Assembly: GCA_018713325.1 (NCBI GenBank)
Contig: DVFJ01000005.1
Coordinates: forward strand, 1-64,000
DNA length: 64,000 bases
DNA from: Candidatus Onthenecus intestinigallinarum
Lineage (GTDB): Bacteria; Bacillota; Clostridia; Christensenellales; Aristaeellaceae
Direction of reading: 5' to 3'
Below are positions 46,819 through 56,708 of the stretch, piece by piece. A program made the translations under genes and the position numbers. How positions within the stretch are numbered: the first letter of the stretch is position 1; each line of letters opens with the position of its first letter. The notes below the pieces were generated by a model, which made no database searches, was not told where the DNA came from, and worked only from the letters and a program-made list of their open reading frames with translations.

Positions 46819-46918
46819 GGGAATCCCTCCCGTTCGCTTTTGCCGCCGCCGGTTCGGGCGCCGGTTCCTGTCCTTATCATAGCAGATTTTGGGCCGATTG
46901 TGTAGAGCTTCCACAAAA

Positions 46919-47246
46919 AAAAACTCCCTCCGCCAGGGCTCCGCCCTGGACCCGGCAGAGGGACATGGCCCCTCTGCACTCCCCGCTATGGGCCTGCGCT
47001 GCGCTCGGCCCTTGAACGCCCATGCAAACAGGCCGCGAAAGTCAACAGGCCGCGCATGCGGGGCGGGGGCGAAATGGCGCGACGATTGAGGCGGCGGGAC
47101 ATATGCCCTCCCCCGACGCCCCCGCACAGGGGCATCCCCGCAAACGCCCCGAAATGCGACAGGCCGCGCAAAGCGCGGCCTTGGCGGTGGGGTGTCGGGG
47201 AGACACTGTCTCCCCGACCGGGGGTCCAGGGGGCAGAGCCCCCTGG
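46919..47246. repeat. Intergenic mosaic repeat array H (CCGCCTCAATCGTCGCG module in reverse orientation)
   Basis: gcgcgacgattgaggcggcgggacatatgccctcccccgac; aggccgcgcaaagcgcggcctt. Confidence 0.8.
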
Positions 47247-47930
47247 CTATTTGATGACGTAGGAGCTGCGCTGCACGCGCTTGGCCAGGTTGGTGAAGGT
47301 GAAGCAGACCAGGAAGTATACGAGGGCGACGGTGACATAGACGGCGGCGGTGTGATCGCGCAGGTCCAGCTGATTGATGGCCTGCTTGGCGCGGTCGTAC
47401 AGGTCGCCCATGGCGAGCGCGGCGCAGAAGGAGGTGTCCTTGATGGTGGTGACGAACTGGGCGATCATCGGGGCGAGGATGCGGCGGTAGGCCTGGGGGA
47501 GGATGATGTGCACCATTGCCTGGAAGGCGCCAAAGCCCTGGCTGCTGGCGGCCTCCCACTGGCCCTTGGGCACGCCGTTGAGGCCGCCGCGGACGATCTC
47601 GGCGACGACGCCGGAGGTAAAGATGCTCATGGCGAGCGTGGCGTTGAATATTTTATTGGAAGGAAAGGGCGAGAAGAAGACCATCATGGTGATGAAGAAG
47701 AGCAGGGGGATGTTGCGCACGGTCTCGACGTAGATCGTGGCGACCCAGCGGGCGACGGGGTTTTTGCCGTTGCGCATGATGGCCAGCGCGGACCCGGCGA
47801 CAAACGAGATGGCAATCGTGCTCAGGGCGATCTGCAGCGTGACGAGCAGGCCCTCGCCGAGCACCTTGAAGAACAGCGGCGTATAGACGGTCACGACCGT
47901 ATCGCGCAGGGAGGAAAGCAGTTCAACCAT
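47247..47930 (-). CDS. Amino-acid ABC transporter permease
   Basis: GLLVTLQIALSTIAISFVAGSALAIMR...ETVRNIPLLFFITMMVFF...ASSQGFGAFQAMVHIILPQAYRRILAP. Confidence 0.92.
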   Translation of the reverse strand: MVELLSSLRDTVVTVYTPLFFKVLGEGLLVTLQIALSTIAISFVAGSALAIMRNGKNPVARWVATIYVETVRNIPLLFFITMMVFFSPFPSNKIFNATLAMSIFTSGVVAEIVRGGLNGVPKGQWEAASSQGFGAFQAMVHIILPQAYRRILAPMIAQFVTTIKDTSFCAALAMGDLYDRAKQAINQLDLRDHTAAVYVTVALVYFLVCFTFTNLAKRVQRSSYVIK

Positions 47931-48615
47931 GGCGGACGAGCCTCCCTTCCAGACGGCGCGCGAGCAGCGAGATCGGCAGGCAGATGCACAGGTACAGCAG
48001 GCCGGTCATCAGCAGGGGCGGGCCGTAGTTGTCGCTGCGGGCGGCGATGGAATCCAGCGAATAGATGAGGTCGCGCGCGGTGACCACGGAGAGCACGGAC
48101 GAGTTCTTGATCAGGTTGACCGCCTGATTGGTCAGCGGCGGCAGCGCGATGCGCACGGCCTGCGGCAGGATGACGTGCGCCATGGACCCGATGAACCCAA
48201 AGCCCTGGCTGCTGGCCGCCTCGAACTGCCCGGCCGGCACGCTCATGATCGCGCTGTGCACGATCGTCGCGCAGTACGCGCCCGTGTAGATCGACAGGCC
48301 GATGATGCCCGCCTCCACCTTCTTGCGGTAGATGCCCATCGCCGGCATGATCACCAGATAGATGATGATGACCTGGATCACCAGCGGCGTATTTTGGAAA
48401 AACGCGATGTACGCGCGGCACGCACGCGTGATCCACCTGCGCTGCGTGGCCATGAGCAGCCCGACGGCCACGCCGATGATCAGCGCGAAGATCAGCGAAA
48501 AAAACGAGACCTTCACCGTCATCACAAAGCCTGCGATGACCTCCTCGCGCGCGTCGTACAGCTCCAGCCAGCGCTTTGCGCCGAAGATCTTCTGGAACCC
48601 GCTGAAAAAGTCCAT
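47923..48615 (-). CDS. Amino-acid ABC transporter permease
   Basis: FVMTVKVSFFSLIFALIIGVAVG...FFQNTPLVIQVIIIYLV...AASSQGFGFIGSMAHVILPQAVRIALPP. Confidence 0.92.
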   Translation of the reverse strand: MDFFSGFQKIFGAKRWLELYDAREEVIAGFVMTVKVSFFSLIFALIIGVAVGLLMATQRRWITRACRAYIAFFQNTPLVIQVIIIYLVIMPAMGIYRKKVEAGIIGLSIYTGAYCATIVHSAIMSVPAGQFEAASSQGFGFIGSMAHVILPQAVRIALPPLTNQAVNLIKNSSVLSVVTARDLIYSLDSIAARSDNYGPPLLMTGLLYLCICLPISLLARRLEGRLVRHG

Positions 48616-48631
48616 GCGCTTCGCGCCTCCT

Positions 48632-48714
48632 TCCTGGGGCTCCGCCCCAGACCCCGGCAGGGGGACAGTGTCCCCCTGCACCCCGCCGCCAGGGCCGCGC
48701 GATGCGCGGCCGGG
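48632..48714. repeat. Intergenic mosaic repeat array I (minimal unit)
   Basis: tggggctccgccccagaccccggcagggggacagtgtccccctgcaccccgccgccagggccgcgcgatgcgcggcc. Confidence 0.8.
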
Positions 48715-48860
48715 GGAAATACGGCGGTGTGTCTTTCTTCCGATATATTCCGTGTGCGTGATTCGTAACGACGGCCCGCGCCCCGGGGGACGCGGGCCGT
48801 TACCTATGGGAGCATCAGCCCCGGAGGGGCCGGGGGAGGCCGCAGCCTCCCCGCATCATT

Positions 48861-49037
48861 CCTTTGCGGCGACATGCGCGGCGCAAAGGCGCGCTTTTCC
48901 CGCAGCGCAGCGCAGGGAAAAGCGGACCCGTGCCTGAGGCCGCCCGCAGCCTCCGCAGAGGCTGAGGCCGAATCCTCATTCGCCGGCGGCAGAGCCGCCC
49001 GGCGAACTCGTCAAAAGGCGTCAGCCTTTTGGCGAAA
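48861..49037 (-). repeat. Structured multi-hairpin 3' element, copy 1
   Basis: Begins just after the stop of CDS 49038; minus-strand sequence aligns over its length with plus strand 58734-58920, five serial hairpins. Confidence 0.8.
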
Positions 49038-49904
49038 TCAGGATTCCGGCCACAGCTCGGCCGTGTGCGCGTCGACCACATCCCAGTCCACGGGCGCGAG
49101 CTCCGGATAGCTGGCGACGATCTCGTCGATCGTGCCGTCCGCGCGAAGCCGCGCGACGACCTCGTCCACCAGCGCGAGCAGCTCGGTGTTGCCCTTCTTG
49201 ATCGCGATGCCGTAGGGCTGCGCGCCCTCGGTGAAGCTGTCGGGCAGGATCACGACGGAATCATCCAGGTAGCCGCCCAGGATCGACTTGTCCACGGAGA
49301 AGCAGTCGATCTGGTGCGCGAGCAGGGCCTCCTTGATCGTCGGGTAGTCGACCATCTCGTCGAACTTGTCCAGCCCGAACTCCACGCCCTTCTCGGCCGC
49401 CGCGGCGGTCAGCGCGTCGCGCGTGGTCGAGCCCTGCGCCACGCCGATGATCGTCTCGTCGCCCAGCAGGTCGTCAAAGGACGCGATGCCCGAATCCTTG
49501 AGCACCATCAGGCCCACGGAGTCGACGTAGTACGGCTTGGAGAACTCGTACAGCTCCAGGCGCTCCGGCTTGATCGTGAACGTGGAGGCGTCCATGTCCA
49601 GGTTGCCGTTGTCCAGCTCCGGGCCGCGGGTCTTGGCGGTCACGGGGAAGAACTGGATGTAGTCGCCCACGTCGGCCACATCCACGCCGAAGATCTCGGC
49701 CGCGACGTAGCGCGCCAGGTCGATCTCCATGCCGCTGTAGGTGTTCGTCGCCGGGTCGAGCAGGCCGAAGCCCGGCACGTCCGACTTGACGCCCACCTTC
49801 AGGTAGCCGCGCTCGCGGATGGCGTCCAGCTCGCCTTCGGCCAGGGACAGGCAGGGCAGCGCCAGCAGGCACAGCGCGAGCATCAGGGCAAACAACTTTT
49901 TCAT
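49038..49904 (-). CDS. Amino-acid ABC transporter substrate-binding protein
   Basis: Signal peptide; LDAIRERGYLKVGVKSDVPGFGLLD...YSGMEIDLARYVAAEIFG. Confidence 0.93.
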   Translation of the reverse strand: MKKLFALMLALCLLALPCLSLAEGELDAIRERGYLKVGVKSDVPGFGLLDPATNTYSGMEIDLARYVAAEIFGVDVADVGDYIQFFPVTAKTRGPELDNGNLDMDASTFTIKPERLELYEFSKPYYVDSVGLMVLKDSGIASFDDLLGDETIIGVAQGSTTRDALTAAAAEKGVEFGLDKFDEMVDYPTIKEALLAHQIDCFSVDKSILGGYLDDSVVILPDSFTEGAQPYGIAIKKGNTELLALVDEVVARLRADGTIDEIVASYPELAPVDWDVVDAHTAELWPES

Positions 49905-49934
49905 GACGGTTCCCTCCTTGCGATGCTTTGTGAT

Positions 49935-50681
<747 letters not shown>

Positions 50682-50730
50682 AGGCTGCGCCTCCTCGTCT
50701 CGCTCTTCCCCGAAAATGGGGTATGAGGCG

Positions 50731-50759
50731 AGTATACCACGATCTCCCGGAAAATGCAA
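50731..50759 (-). promoter_or_regulatory. Promoter TTGCAT-17-TATACT for ABC operon
   Basis: Minus-strand hexamers with 17-nt spacer. Confidence 0.6.
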
Positions 50760-50875
50760 CACACATTCTGTAAAAAATGCATTTTCCGTCAAAACGACCC
50801 TCTATAACCCCCAAAAAGATCAAAAGTGAAGGAACGGTGCGCCCATTTTCCGCAATCCGACATTTTGCGCATCAA

Positions 50876-50902
50876 AAAAGCCCCCGGAACGGGGGCGGGG
50901 GA
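50876..50902 (-). terminator. Terminator downstream of lysA
   Basis: Minus strand ccgcccccgttccgggggctttttt. Confidence 0.65.
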
Positions 50903-50912
50903 CGTCCGCGCC

Positions 50913-52178
50913 TCAGCGGAAGGTGAACGTATCCTGAAAGTCGAACGTGGCAAAATAGTCGCGCGGCGTCTCCGCGCGGCGGATGAGCCGGTCGGAGCCG
51001 TCGGGGCGCAGCAGCACCTCGGCGCTGCGCAGGCGGCCGTTGTAGTTGTAGCCCATGGAGTAGCCGTGCGCGCCGGTGTCGTGGATGACGAGCAGGTCGC
51101 CCACGTCCACGCGCGGCAGCGGGCGGTCGACGGCGAACTTGTCGTTGTTCTCGCACAGGCCGCCGGTCACGTCATAGACGTGGTCGCAGGGCGCGTCCTC
51201 CTTGCCCACGACGGTGATGTGATGGTACGCGCCGTACATGGCCGGGCGCATGAGGTCCGCGGCGCAGGCGTCCACGCCGACGTATTCCTTATAGATGTGC
51301 TTGTGGTGCAGGCAGCGGGTGACCAGCACGCCGTGCGGGGCGAGCATGAAGCGGCCCAGCTCCGTATAGATGGCCACGTCGCCCATGCCCGCGGGCACGA
51401 GCGCCTCCTCATACGCGCGGCGCACGCCCTCGCCGATGGCCGCGATGTCGGCCGCCGGCTCGCCGGGCCGGTAGGGGACGCCCACGCCGCCCGACAGATT
51501 CACAAACGCCACGTGCGCGCCCGTCTCATCGCGCAGGCGCACGGCCGTCTCAAACAGCAGCCGCGCCAGCGCGGGGTAGTACGCGCCCGACAGCGCGTTG
51601 GACGCCAGCAGCGCGTGCAGCCCGAAGTCCTTCGCGCCCAGCGCCATCAGCTCGCGATAGGCCTGCGCGAGCTGCGGATAGGTCATGCCATACTTGGCGT
51701 TCTGCGGCGTGTCCATGATCGCATTGCCCGCCACAAACGCCCCGCCCGGATTGTACCGGCAGCAGATGCGCGCCGGGATGCCCGCCACATCCCGCAGGAA
51801 CGGCACGTGCGTCACGTCGTCCAGGTTGATCGTCGCGCCCTGCTCCATCGCGCGCCGGTAGTCCGCCGCCGGCGTCACGTTCGACGAGAAGAAGATCTCC
51901 TCGCCCCGCAGGCCCGCCGCCTGCGCGAGCATCAGCTCCGTATACGTCGCGCAGTCCGCGCCGCAGCCCTCCTCGCGCAGGATCTGCAAAATATACGGGT
52001 TGGGCGTCGCCTTGACCGCGAAGTACTCGCGAAAGCCCGGGTTCCAGGCAAACGCCGCCCGCAGCGCGCGCGCCGTGCGGCGGATGCCCGCCTCGTCATA
52101 CAGGTGGAAGGGGGTCGGGTAGGCGTCGGCCAGCCTGCGCAGCTGCTCGGGCGTGGCGAACGGGCGCTTGACGCTCAT
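50913..52178 (-). CDS. lysA: Diaminopimelate decarboxylase-type PLP enzyme
   Basis: FAVKATPNPYILQIL...GCGADCATYTELMLA...NLSGGVGVPYRPGE...HDTGAHGYSMGYNYNGRLRSAEVLL. Confidence 0.88.
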   Translation of the reverse strand: MSVKRPFATPEQLRRLADAYPTPFHLYDEAGIRRTARALRAAFAWNPGFREYFAVKATPNPYILQILREEGCGADCATYTELMLAQAAGLRGEEIFFSSNVTPAADYRRAMEQGATINLDDVTHVPFLRDVAGIPARICCRYNPGGAFVAGNAIMDTPQNAKYGMTYPQLAQAYRELMALGAKDFGLHALLASNALSGAYYPALARLLFETAVRLRDETGAHVAFVNLSGGVGVPYRPGEPAADIAAIGEGVRRAYEEALVPAGMGDVAIYTELGRFMLAPHGVLVTRCLHHKHIYKEYVGVDACAADLMRPAMYGAYHHITVVGKEDAPCDHVYDVTGGLCENNDKFAVDRPLPRVDVGDLLVIHDTGAHGYSMGYNYNGRLRSAEVLLRPDGSDRLIRRAETPRDYFATFDFQDTFTFR

Positions 52179-52263
52179 GCGAATTTCTCTCTCTTTCTAC
52201 GCGCGCTGACAAATTGCGCGCAAATCCCGCATCAATATACAGGGAACCGCTCCTTTTGTCAAC

Positions 52264-52684
52264 CCCCCCTGGGGGCTCTGCCCCCAGGGCCCCCGGTCGG
52301 GGAGGCAGTGTCGTCCTGCACCCCGCCGCCAGGGCCTTCGCTTCGCTTGGCCCTGTGGGAAGCGGGGCGCATCCTTTCTGCCGGGGCTGTAGAGCGCTGC
52401 GCCACAGGGAGGGGGCCGAGCAAAGCGCAGGCCCCTGGTGGGGAGTGCAGAGGGGCAATGTCCCTCTGCCGGGAAGCGGGGCGCATCCTTTCTGCCGGGG
52501 CTATAGAAGGATACGCCACAGGGAGGGGTGAGGGGGCCGAGCGTAGCGCAGGCCTATAGTGGGGAGTGCAGAGGGGCAATGTCCCTCTGCCGGGGGTCCC
52601 GGGGGCGGCGCCCCCGGGTGCCGGGGGTCCCGGGGGCAGAGCCCCCGGGTGCCGGGGGGCCCAGGGGGCAGCGCCCCCGGGGGG
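52264..52684. repeat. Intergenic mosaic repeat array J
   Basis: Two ggaagcggggcgcatcctttctgccggggct units, three gggccgag/cttggccc-type hairpins, repeated ccgggggtcccgggggcagagcccccgggtg. Confidence 0.85.
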
Positions 52685-52713
52685 TTGTCCGGGGCGGGGG
52701 AATATGATACAAT
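52685..52713 (+). promoter_or_regulatory. Promoter TTGTCC-17-TACAAT abutting array J
   Basis: Hexamers with 17-nt spacer. Confidence 0.55.
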
Positions 52714-52762
52714 GAAAAGCACCCGAATCATTCGAAGCATCCGAACGCCGGGAGGTGCCCTC

Positions 52763-53959
52763 ATGCGCATCGCACTGTTCACGGATTCGTACTATCCCGA
52801 GATCAACGGCGTGGCCAACTCGGTCTATACGCTCTATCATGGCCTGGCGGCGCGCGGGCATGAGGTGCACGTGTTCGCGCCGCGCAGCAAGCTGCCGGGC
52901 GCGGAGAGCGACCCGCGCGTCCATTACCTGCCCAGCCTGCCGCTGGTGCTGCTGCGCGACCGCAACCTGTCCATGTTCGGGCCGCTGCTCGTGCGCAGGC
53001 TGCGCAGGCTGCGCGTGGACGTGGTGCACACCAACAGCGAATTCGCCGCCGGCTACCTGGGAAGGCTCGTCGCGCACGGCGCGCCCTGCGCCAGCGTCCA
53101 TACCTATCATACGGTGTGGGAGGACTATACCTATTATGTCACCCACGGCCACGGCGACCGGCAGGCCCGATTCCTCGCCCAGAAGTACAGCCGCCTGTTC
53201 TGCAACCGCTGCGACCGCATCATCGCCCCCTCGCAGAAGATCGAGGACCTGCTGCGCCGCTACGGCGTGCGCATCCCCATCGACATCGTGCCCTCCGGCA
53301 TGGACCTTCGGCGCTTCGACCCCGCCCTGCGCGACGAGGCCGACCGCCAGGCCCTGCGCGCCGAGTGCGGCGTGCGCCCCGGCGAGCGCGTGCTGCTGAG
53401 CATCGGCCGCATCTCCAAGGAGAAAAACCTCGACCAGGTCGTGCGCGTCTTTTCCCGCCTGCTGGCCTTCGCGCCCGACGCGCGCCTCGTCCTCCTCGGC
53501 GAGGGCCCCTGGATCGAGCCCCTCCGCCAGCTCGCGGAGCGCCTGGGCTGCCTGGAGCGCGTCTCCTTCCCCGGCCCGCGCCCCTATGCCCAGATCCACC
53601 GCTATTACGCCATCGGCGACGCCTTCGTCAGCGCGTCCCACTCCGAAACCCAGGGCCTCACCTACATCGAGGCCCTCGCCAGCGGCCTGTGCCTCGTCGC
53701 CTATGACGACCCCTGCCTGCGCGGCGTCGTGCGGGACGGCGAAAACGGCCTGCTCTTCCCCGACGATGACGACGCCATGCTCGCCGCCCTGCAAAGGGCC
53801 CTCGGCCCCGACGGCCGCGCCCTCGCGCAGGCCGCGCCCCCAAGCGTCGAGCGCTTCTCCAAGGAGGCATTCGTCCGCGCCGTCGAGCGCGTCTACGAGG
53901 ACGCCATCCGCGCCGCCGCCGCCCGCCGCGCCCGCTGGGATGCGGGGGAGGAGCCGTAA
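52763..53959 (+). CDS. Glycosyltransferase family 4
   Basis: MRIALFTDSYYPEINGVANSVYTLYHGLAARGHEVHVFAP...SASHSETQGLTYIEALASGLCLVAYDDP. Confidence 0.93.
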   Translation: MRIALFTDSYYPEINGVANSVYTLYHGLAARGHEVHVFAPRSKLPGAESDPRVHYLPSLPLVLLRDRNLSMFGPLLVRRLRRLRVDVVHTNSEFAAGYLGRLVAHGAPCASVHTYHTVWEDYTYYVTHGHGDRQARFLAQKYSRLFCNRCDRIIAPSQKIEDLLRRYGVRIPIDIVPSGMDLRRFDPALRDEADRQALRAECGVRPGERVLLSIGRISKEKNLDQVVRVFSRLLAFAPDARLVLLGEGPWIEPLRQLAERLGCLERVSFPGPRPYAQIHRYYAIGDAFVSASHSETQGLTYIEALASGLCLVAYDDPCLRGVVRDGENGLLFPDDDDAMLAALQRALGPDGRALAQAAPPSVERFSKEAFVRAVERVYEDAIRAAAARRARWDAGEEP

Positions 53960-54021
53960 AACTCTGCGCGAAAGCCAGCTTTTGCGAAGACTTTGCCCAT
54001 TCATCCAGGGAGGGATCGACG

Positions 54022-54684
54022 GTGAACGTCTTTGACATCCTGGGCCCGGTGATGGTCGGGCCGAGCAGCTCGCACACGGCGGGCGCGGCGCGCATCGGGC
54101 GCACGGCGATGCTGCTGCTGGGCGAGCGGCCGGTGCGGGCGGAGATCCTGCTGCACGGATCGTTTGCGGCGACGGGGCGCGGGCACGGCACCGACCGGGC
54201 GCTGGTGGCGGGGCTGCTGGGCATGCTGCCGGACGACGCGCGGCTGCCGCAGAGCTTTGAGATCGCGCAGGAGCAGGGGCTTCGCTTCACGATCGGGCCG
54301 ACGGCGATCCGCGGCGCGCACCCGAACACGGCGCTGCTGCGCCTGCAGGGCGGGACGGGCCGCCGGGTGCAGGTGCAGGCGTCGTCGGTGGGCGGCGGGC
54401 GCATCCGGGTGACGCAGATCGACGGGCTCGAGGCGAGCTTCACGGGCGAGCTGCCCACGCTGGTGGTGCACAACGCGGACGCGCCGGGGCACGTGGCGCG
54501 CGTGACGGGCCTGCTGGCGCAGGCGGGGCTGAACGTGGCGACGATGCAGCTGTGCCGCGACCACCGCGGCGGCTATGCGGTGATGGTGATCGAGGTCGAC
54601 CAGCCGGTCGGCGAGGCGGTCGCGCAGCCGCTGCGCGCGATGCCGGGCATTGTGGCGGTCACATACCTGAACCCGGACGCGTGA
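54022..54684 (+). CDS. sdaAB: L-serine dehydratase beta subunit
   Basis: FDILGPVMVGPSSSHTAGAARIGRTA; C-terminal ACT domain. Confidence 0.93.
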   Translation: MNVFDILGPVMVGPSSSHTAGAARIGRTAMLLLGERPVRAEILLHGSFAATGRGHGTDRALVAGLLGMLPDDARLPQSFEIAQEQGLRFTIGPTAIRGAHPNTALLRLQGGTGRRVQVQASSVGGGRIRVTQIDGLEASFTGELPTLVVHNADAPGHVARVTGLLAQAGLNVATMQLCRDHRGGYAVMVIEVDQPVGEAVAQPLRAMPGIVAVTYLNPDA

Positions 54685-54730
54685 GGCGCATTCCATCAAA
54701 TCCCATTGATACGGCAAGGAGGCGAGGCGC

Positions 54731-55492
54731 ATGAGAAGGCGCGCGCTTGCGGCGCTGCTGGCGCTGCTGCTGGCTGCATGGGCCGTCCCGGCGGGGGCGG
54801 CGCTGCGATACACGTCGATGGAGGGCGTGCCGTGGACGTACCCGGTGCCGCTGGATGTGATCCGGGACGAGCAGGACGTGCTGCGCCTGGTCAACCGCGA
54901 CCACCTGCTGGACTCGACCTACCCCGACCAGGAGCAGGCGATGTACGCGCTCGAGGACGTGGGCCTGCGCAAGGCGACGCGGGGCGAGACGCTGCTGCGC
55001 ACGGTGGCGGCGCAGGCGCTGCGGGAGCTGTTTGCGGGCGCGGAGGCGGCGGGCTACAAGCTGTATGTGGACTCGGCATACCGCAGCTATCGCACGCAGG
55101 AGGTCATGCACTACAACCGCACGCAGCAGCGGGGCTACGACAGCGGATCGATCCAGCTGGCGGGCGCGTCGGAGCACCAGACGGGGCTTGCGGCGGACGT
55201 GGTGAACTGGACGTACCGCGACAGCCTGGTGGAGGCGTTCGGCGAGACGGAGGAGGCCGTCTGGATGCGGGAGAACTGCGCGCGCTACGGGTTCATCCTG
55301 CGCTATCCCAAGGAGGCGGAGGATGTGACCGGCGTGCCCTATGAGCCGTGGCACCTGCGCTATGTGGGCGTGGAGGCGGCCACGTACATCATGGAAAACG
55401 GGCTGACGCTCGAGGCGTTCACGGCGGAATGGCAGGCGGCGCTGGCCGAATACGAGGCGGCGCTGGCGGCCTACGAGGCGCAGGGCGAGTGA
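54731..55492 (+). CDS. D-alanyl-D-alanine carboxypeptidase (VanY/M15B family)
   Basis: DSAYRSYRTQEVMHYN...SEHQTGLAADVVN...EPWHLRYVG. Confidence 0.9.
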   Translation: MRRRALAALLALLLAAWAVPAGAALRYTSMEGVPWTYPVPLDVIRDEQDVLRLVNRDHLLDSTYPDQEQAMYALEDVGLRKATRGETLLRTVAAQALRELFAGAEAAGYKLYVDSAYRSYRTQEVMHYNRTQQRGYDSGSIQLAGASEHQTGLAADVVNWTYRDSLVEAFGETEEAVWMRENCARYGFILRYPKEAEDVTGVPYEPWHLRYVGVEAATYIMENGLTLEAFTAEWQAALAEYEAALAAYEAQGE

Positions 55493-55519
55493 CCGGCGCG
55501 TGCGGGGAGGCGAAGGGGC

Positions 55520-56377
55520 TTGCAGATCGAATCCTTTGAACAGCTGATGCGCCTGAGCGCGCAGCAGCCGCTGTGGCGCGCGGTGCTGCTGGCGGACTGC
55601 GAGGAGCGCCAGGCGGACGAGGCCGCGTCGTTTGAGCGCATGCGCGCCATGCTGCGTGCGATGCGCGCGGCGGACGACGGCTACGCGCCGGGCGAGCGCT
55701 CGCGCAGCGGATTGGTCGGCGGCGACGGCGGGCGCATGGCGGCGTATGCGGCCTCGGGCCACACGGTCTGCGGGCCGCTGGTGTGCGACGTGATCGCGCG
55801 CGCGCTGAAGATGGGCGAATCCAACGCGTGCATGAAGCGCATCGTGGCCGCGCCGACGGCGGGCGCGTGCGGCGTGCTGCCGGCGGTGCTGCTTTCCTAT
55901 GCGGATGCGCGCGGCGCGGACGAGGATGCGCTGGTGCGCGCGCTGTTCGTGGCCGCGGGCGTGGGCCAGGTGGTGGCCACGCGCGCGTTCATCGCGGGCG
56001 CGGCGGGCGGCTGCCAGGCGGAGATCGGCACGGCGGCGGCGATGGCCGCGGCGGCGCTGACGGACCTGTGCGGCGGCGCGCCCGAGGCCGCGGCGCACGC
56101 GGCGGCCATGGCGCTGAAGAACCTGCTCGGCCTGGTGTGCGATCCGGTCGCCGGGCTGGTCGAGGTGCCGTGCGTCAAGCGCAACGTCGGGGGCGCGATG
56201 GTCGCGCTGTCGGCCGCCGAGATGGCGCTGGCGGGCATCCGCTCGGCGATCCCGCCGGACGAGGTCGTCGACGCGATGCGCGAGGTTGGCGAGAAGATGG
56301 ATGCGAGCCTGCGCGAGACCGGCGAGGGCGGCCTGGCGGCCACGCCCTGCGGCCGGGCTGCGCGCGACAAGCTATAA
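55520..56377 (+). CDS. sdaAA: L-serine dehydratase alpha subunit
   Basis: TTG start; RIVAAPTAGACGVLPAVLL...GGCQAEIGTAAAMAAAAL...CDPVAGLVEVPCVKRN. Confidence 0.93.
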   Translation: MQIESFEQLMRLSAQQPLWRAVLLADCEERQADEAASFERMRAMLRAMRAADDGYAPGERSRSGLVGGDGGRMAAYAASGHTVCGPLVCDVIARALKMGESNACMKRIVAAPTAGACGVLPAVLLSYADARGADEDALVRALFVAAGVGQVVATRAFIAGAAGGCQAEIGTAAAMAAAALTDLCGGAPEAAAHAAAMALKNLLGLVCDPVAGLVEVPCVKRNVGGAMVALSAAEMALAGIRSAIPPDEVVDAMREVGEKMDASLRETGEGGLAATPCGRAARDKL

Positions 56378-56379
56378 TC

Positions 56380-56700
56380 CCGGGGCTCCGCCCCGGACCC
56401 CGGCAGAGGGACATTGCCCCTCTGCACTCCCCACAGGGGCCTGCGCTTCGCTTGGCCCTACGTCACCCGGCATGGGTGGCTCTCCCCTATGGGTGGTGCA
56501 GGGAGGCACACTCCCCCCTCCCCTACCCCCTACACAGAAAAAAATAAGATACCCCACATACACCCCGCCCTCCACCGGGCCGAGCGTAGCGTAGGCCCGT
56601 AGCGGCGGGGTGCAGGGGGACACTGTCCCCCTGCCGGGGGCTCCGGGGGCAGCGCCCCCGGGGGGACCCTGCCGGGGTCCAGGGGCGGAGCCCCTGGGAA
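56380..56700. repeat. Intergenic mosaic repeat array K
   Basis: ggggctccgccccggaccccggcagagggacattgcccctctgcactccccacaggggcctgcgcttcgcttggccc and gggccgagcgtagcgtaggcccgtagcggcggggtgcagggggacactgtccccctgccgggggc. Confidence 0.85.
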
Positions 56701-56708
56701 AGGAGAGG

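Noticed and set aside
52180-52263. Possible lysine riboswitch upstream of lysA
   Set aside because: Leader of <85 nt before the repeat is too short and lacks a recognisable lysine-riboswitch core.
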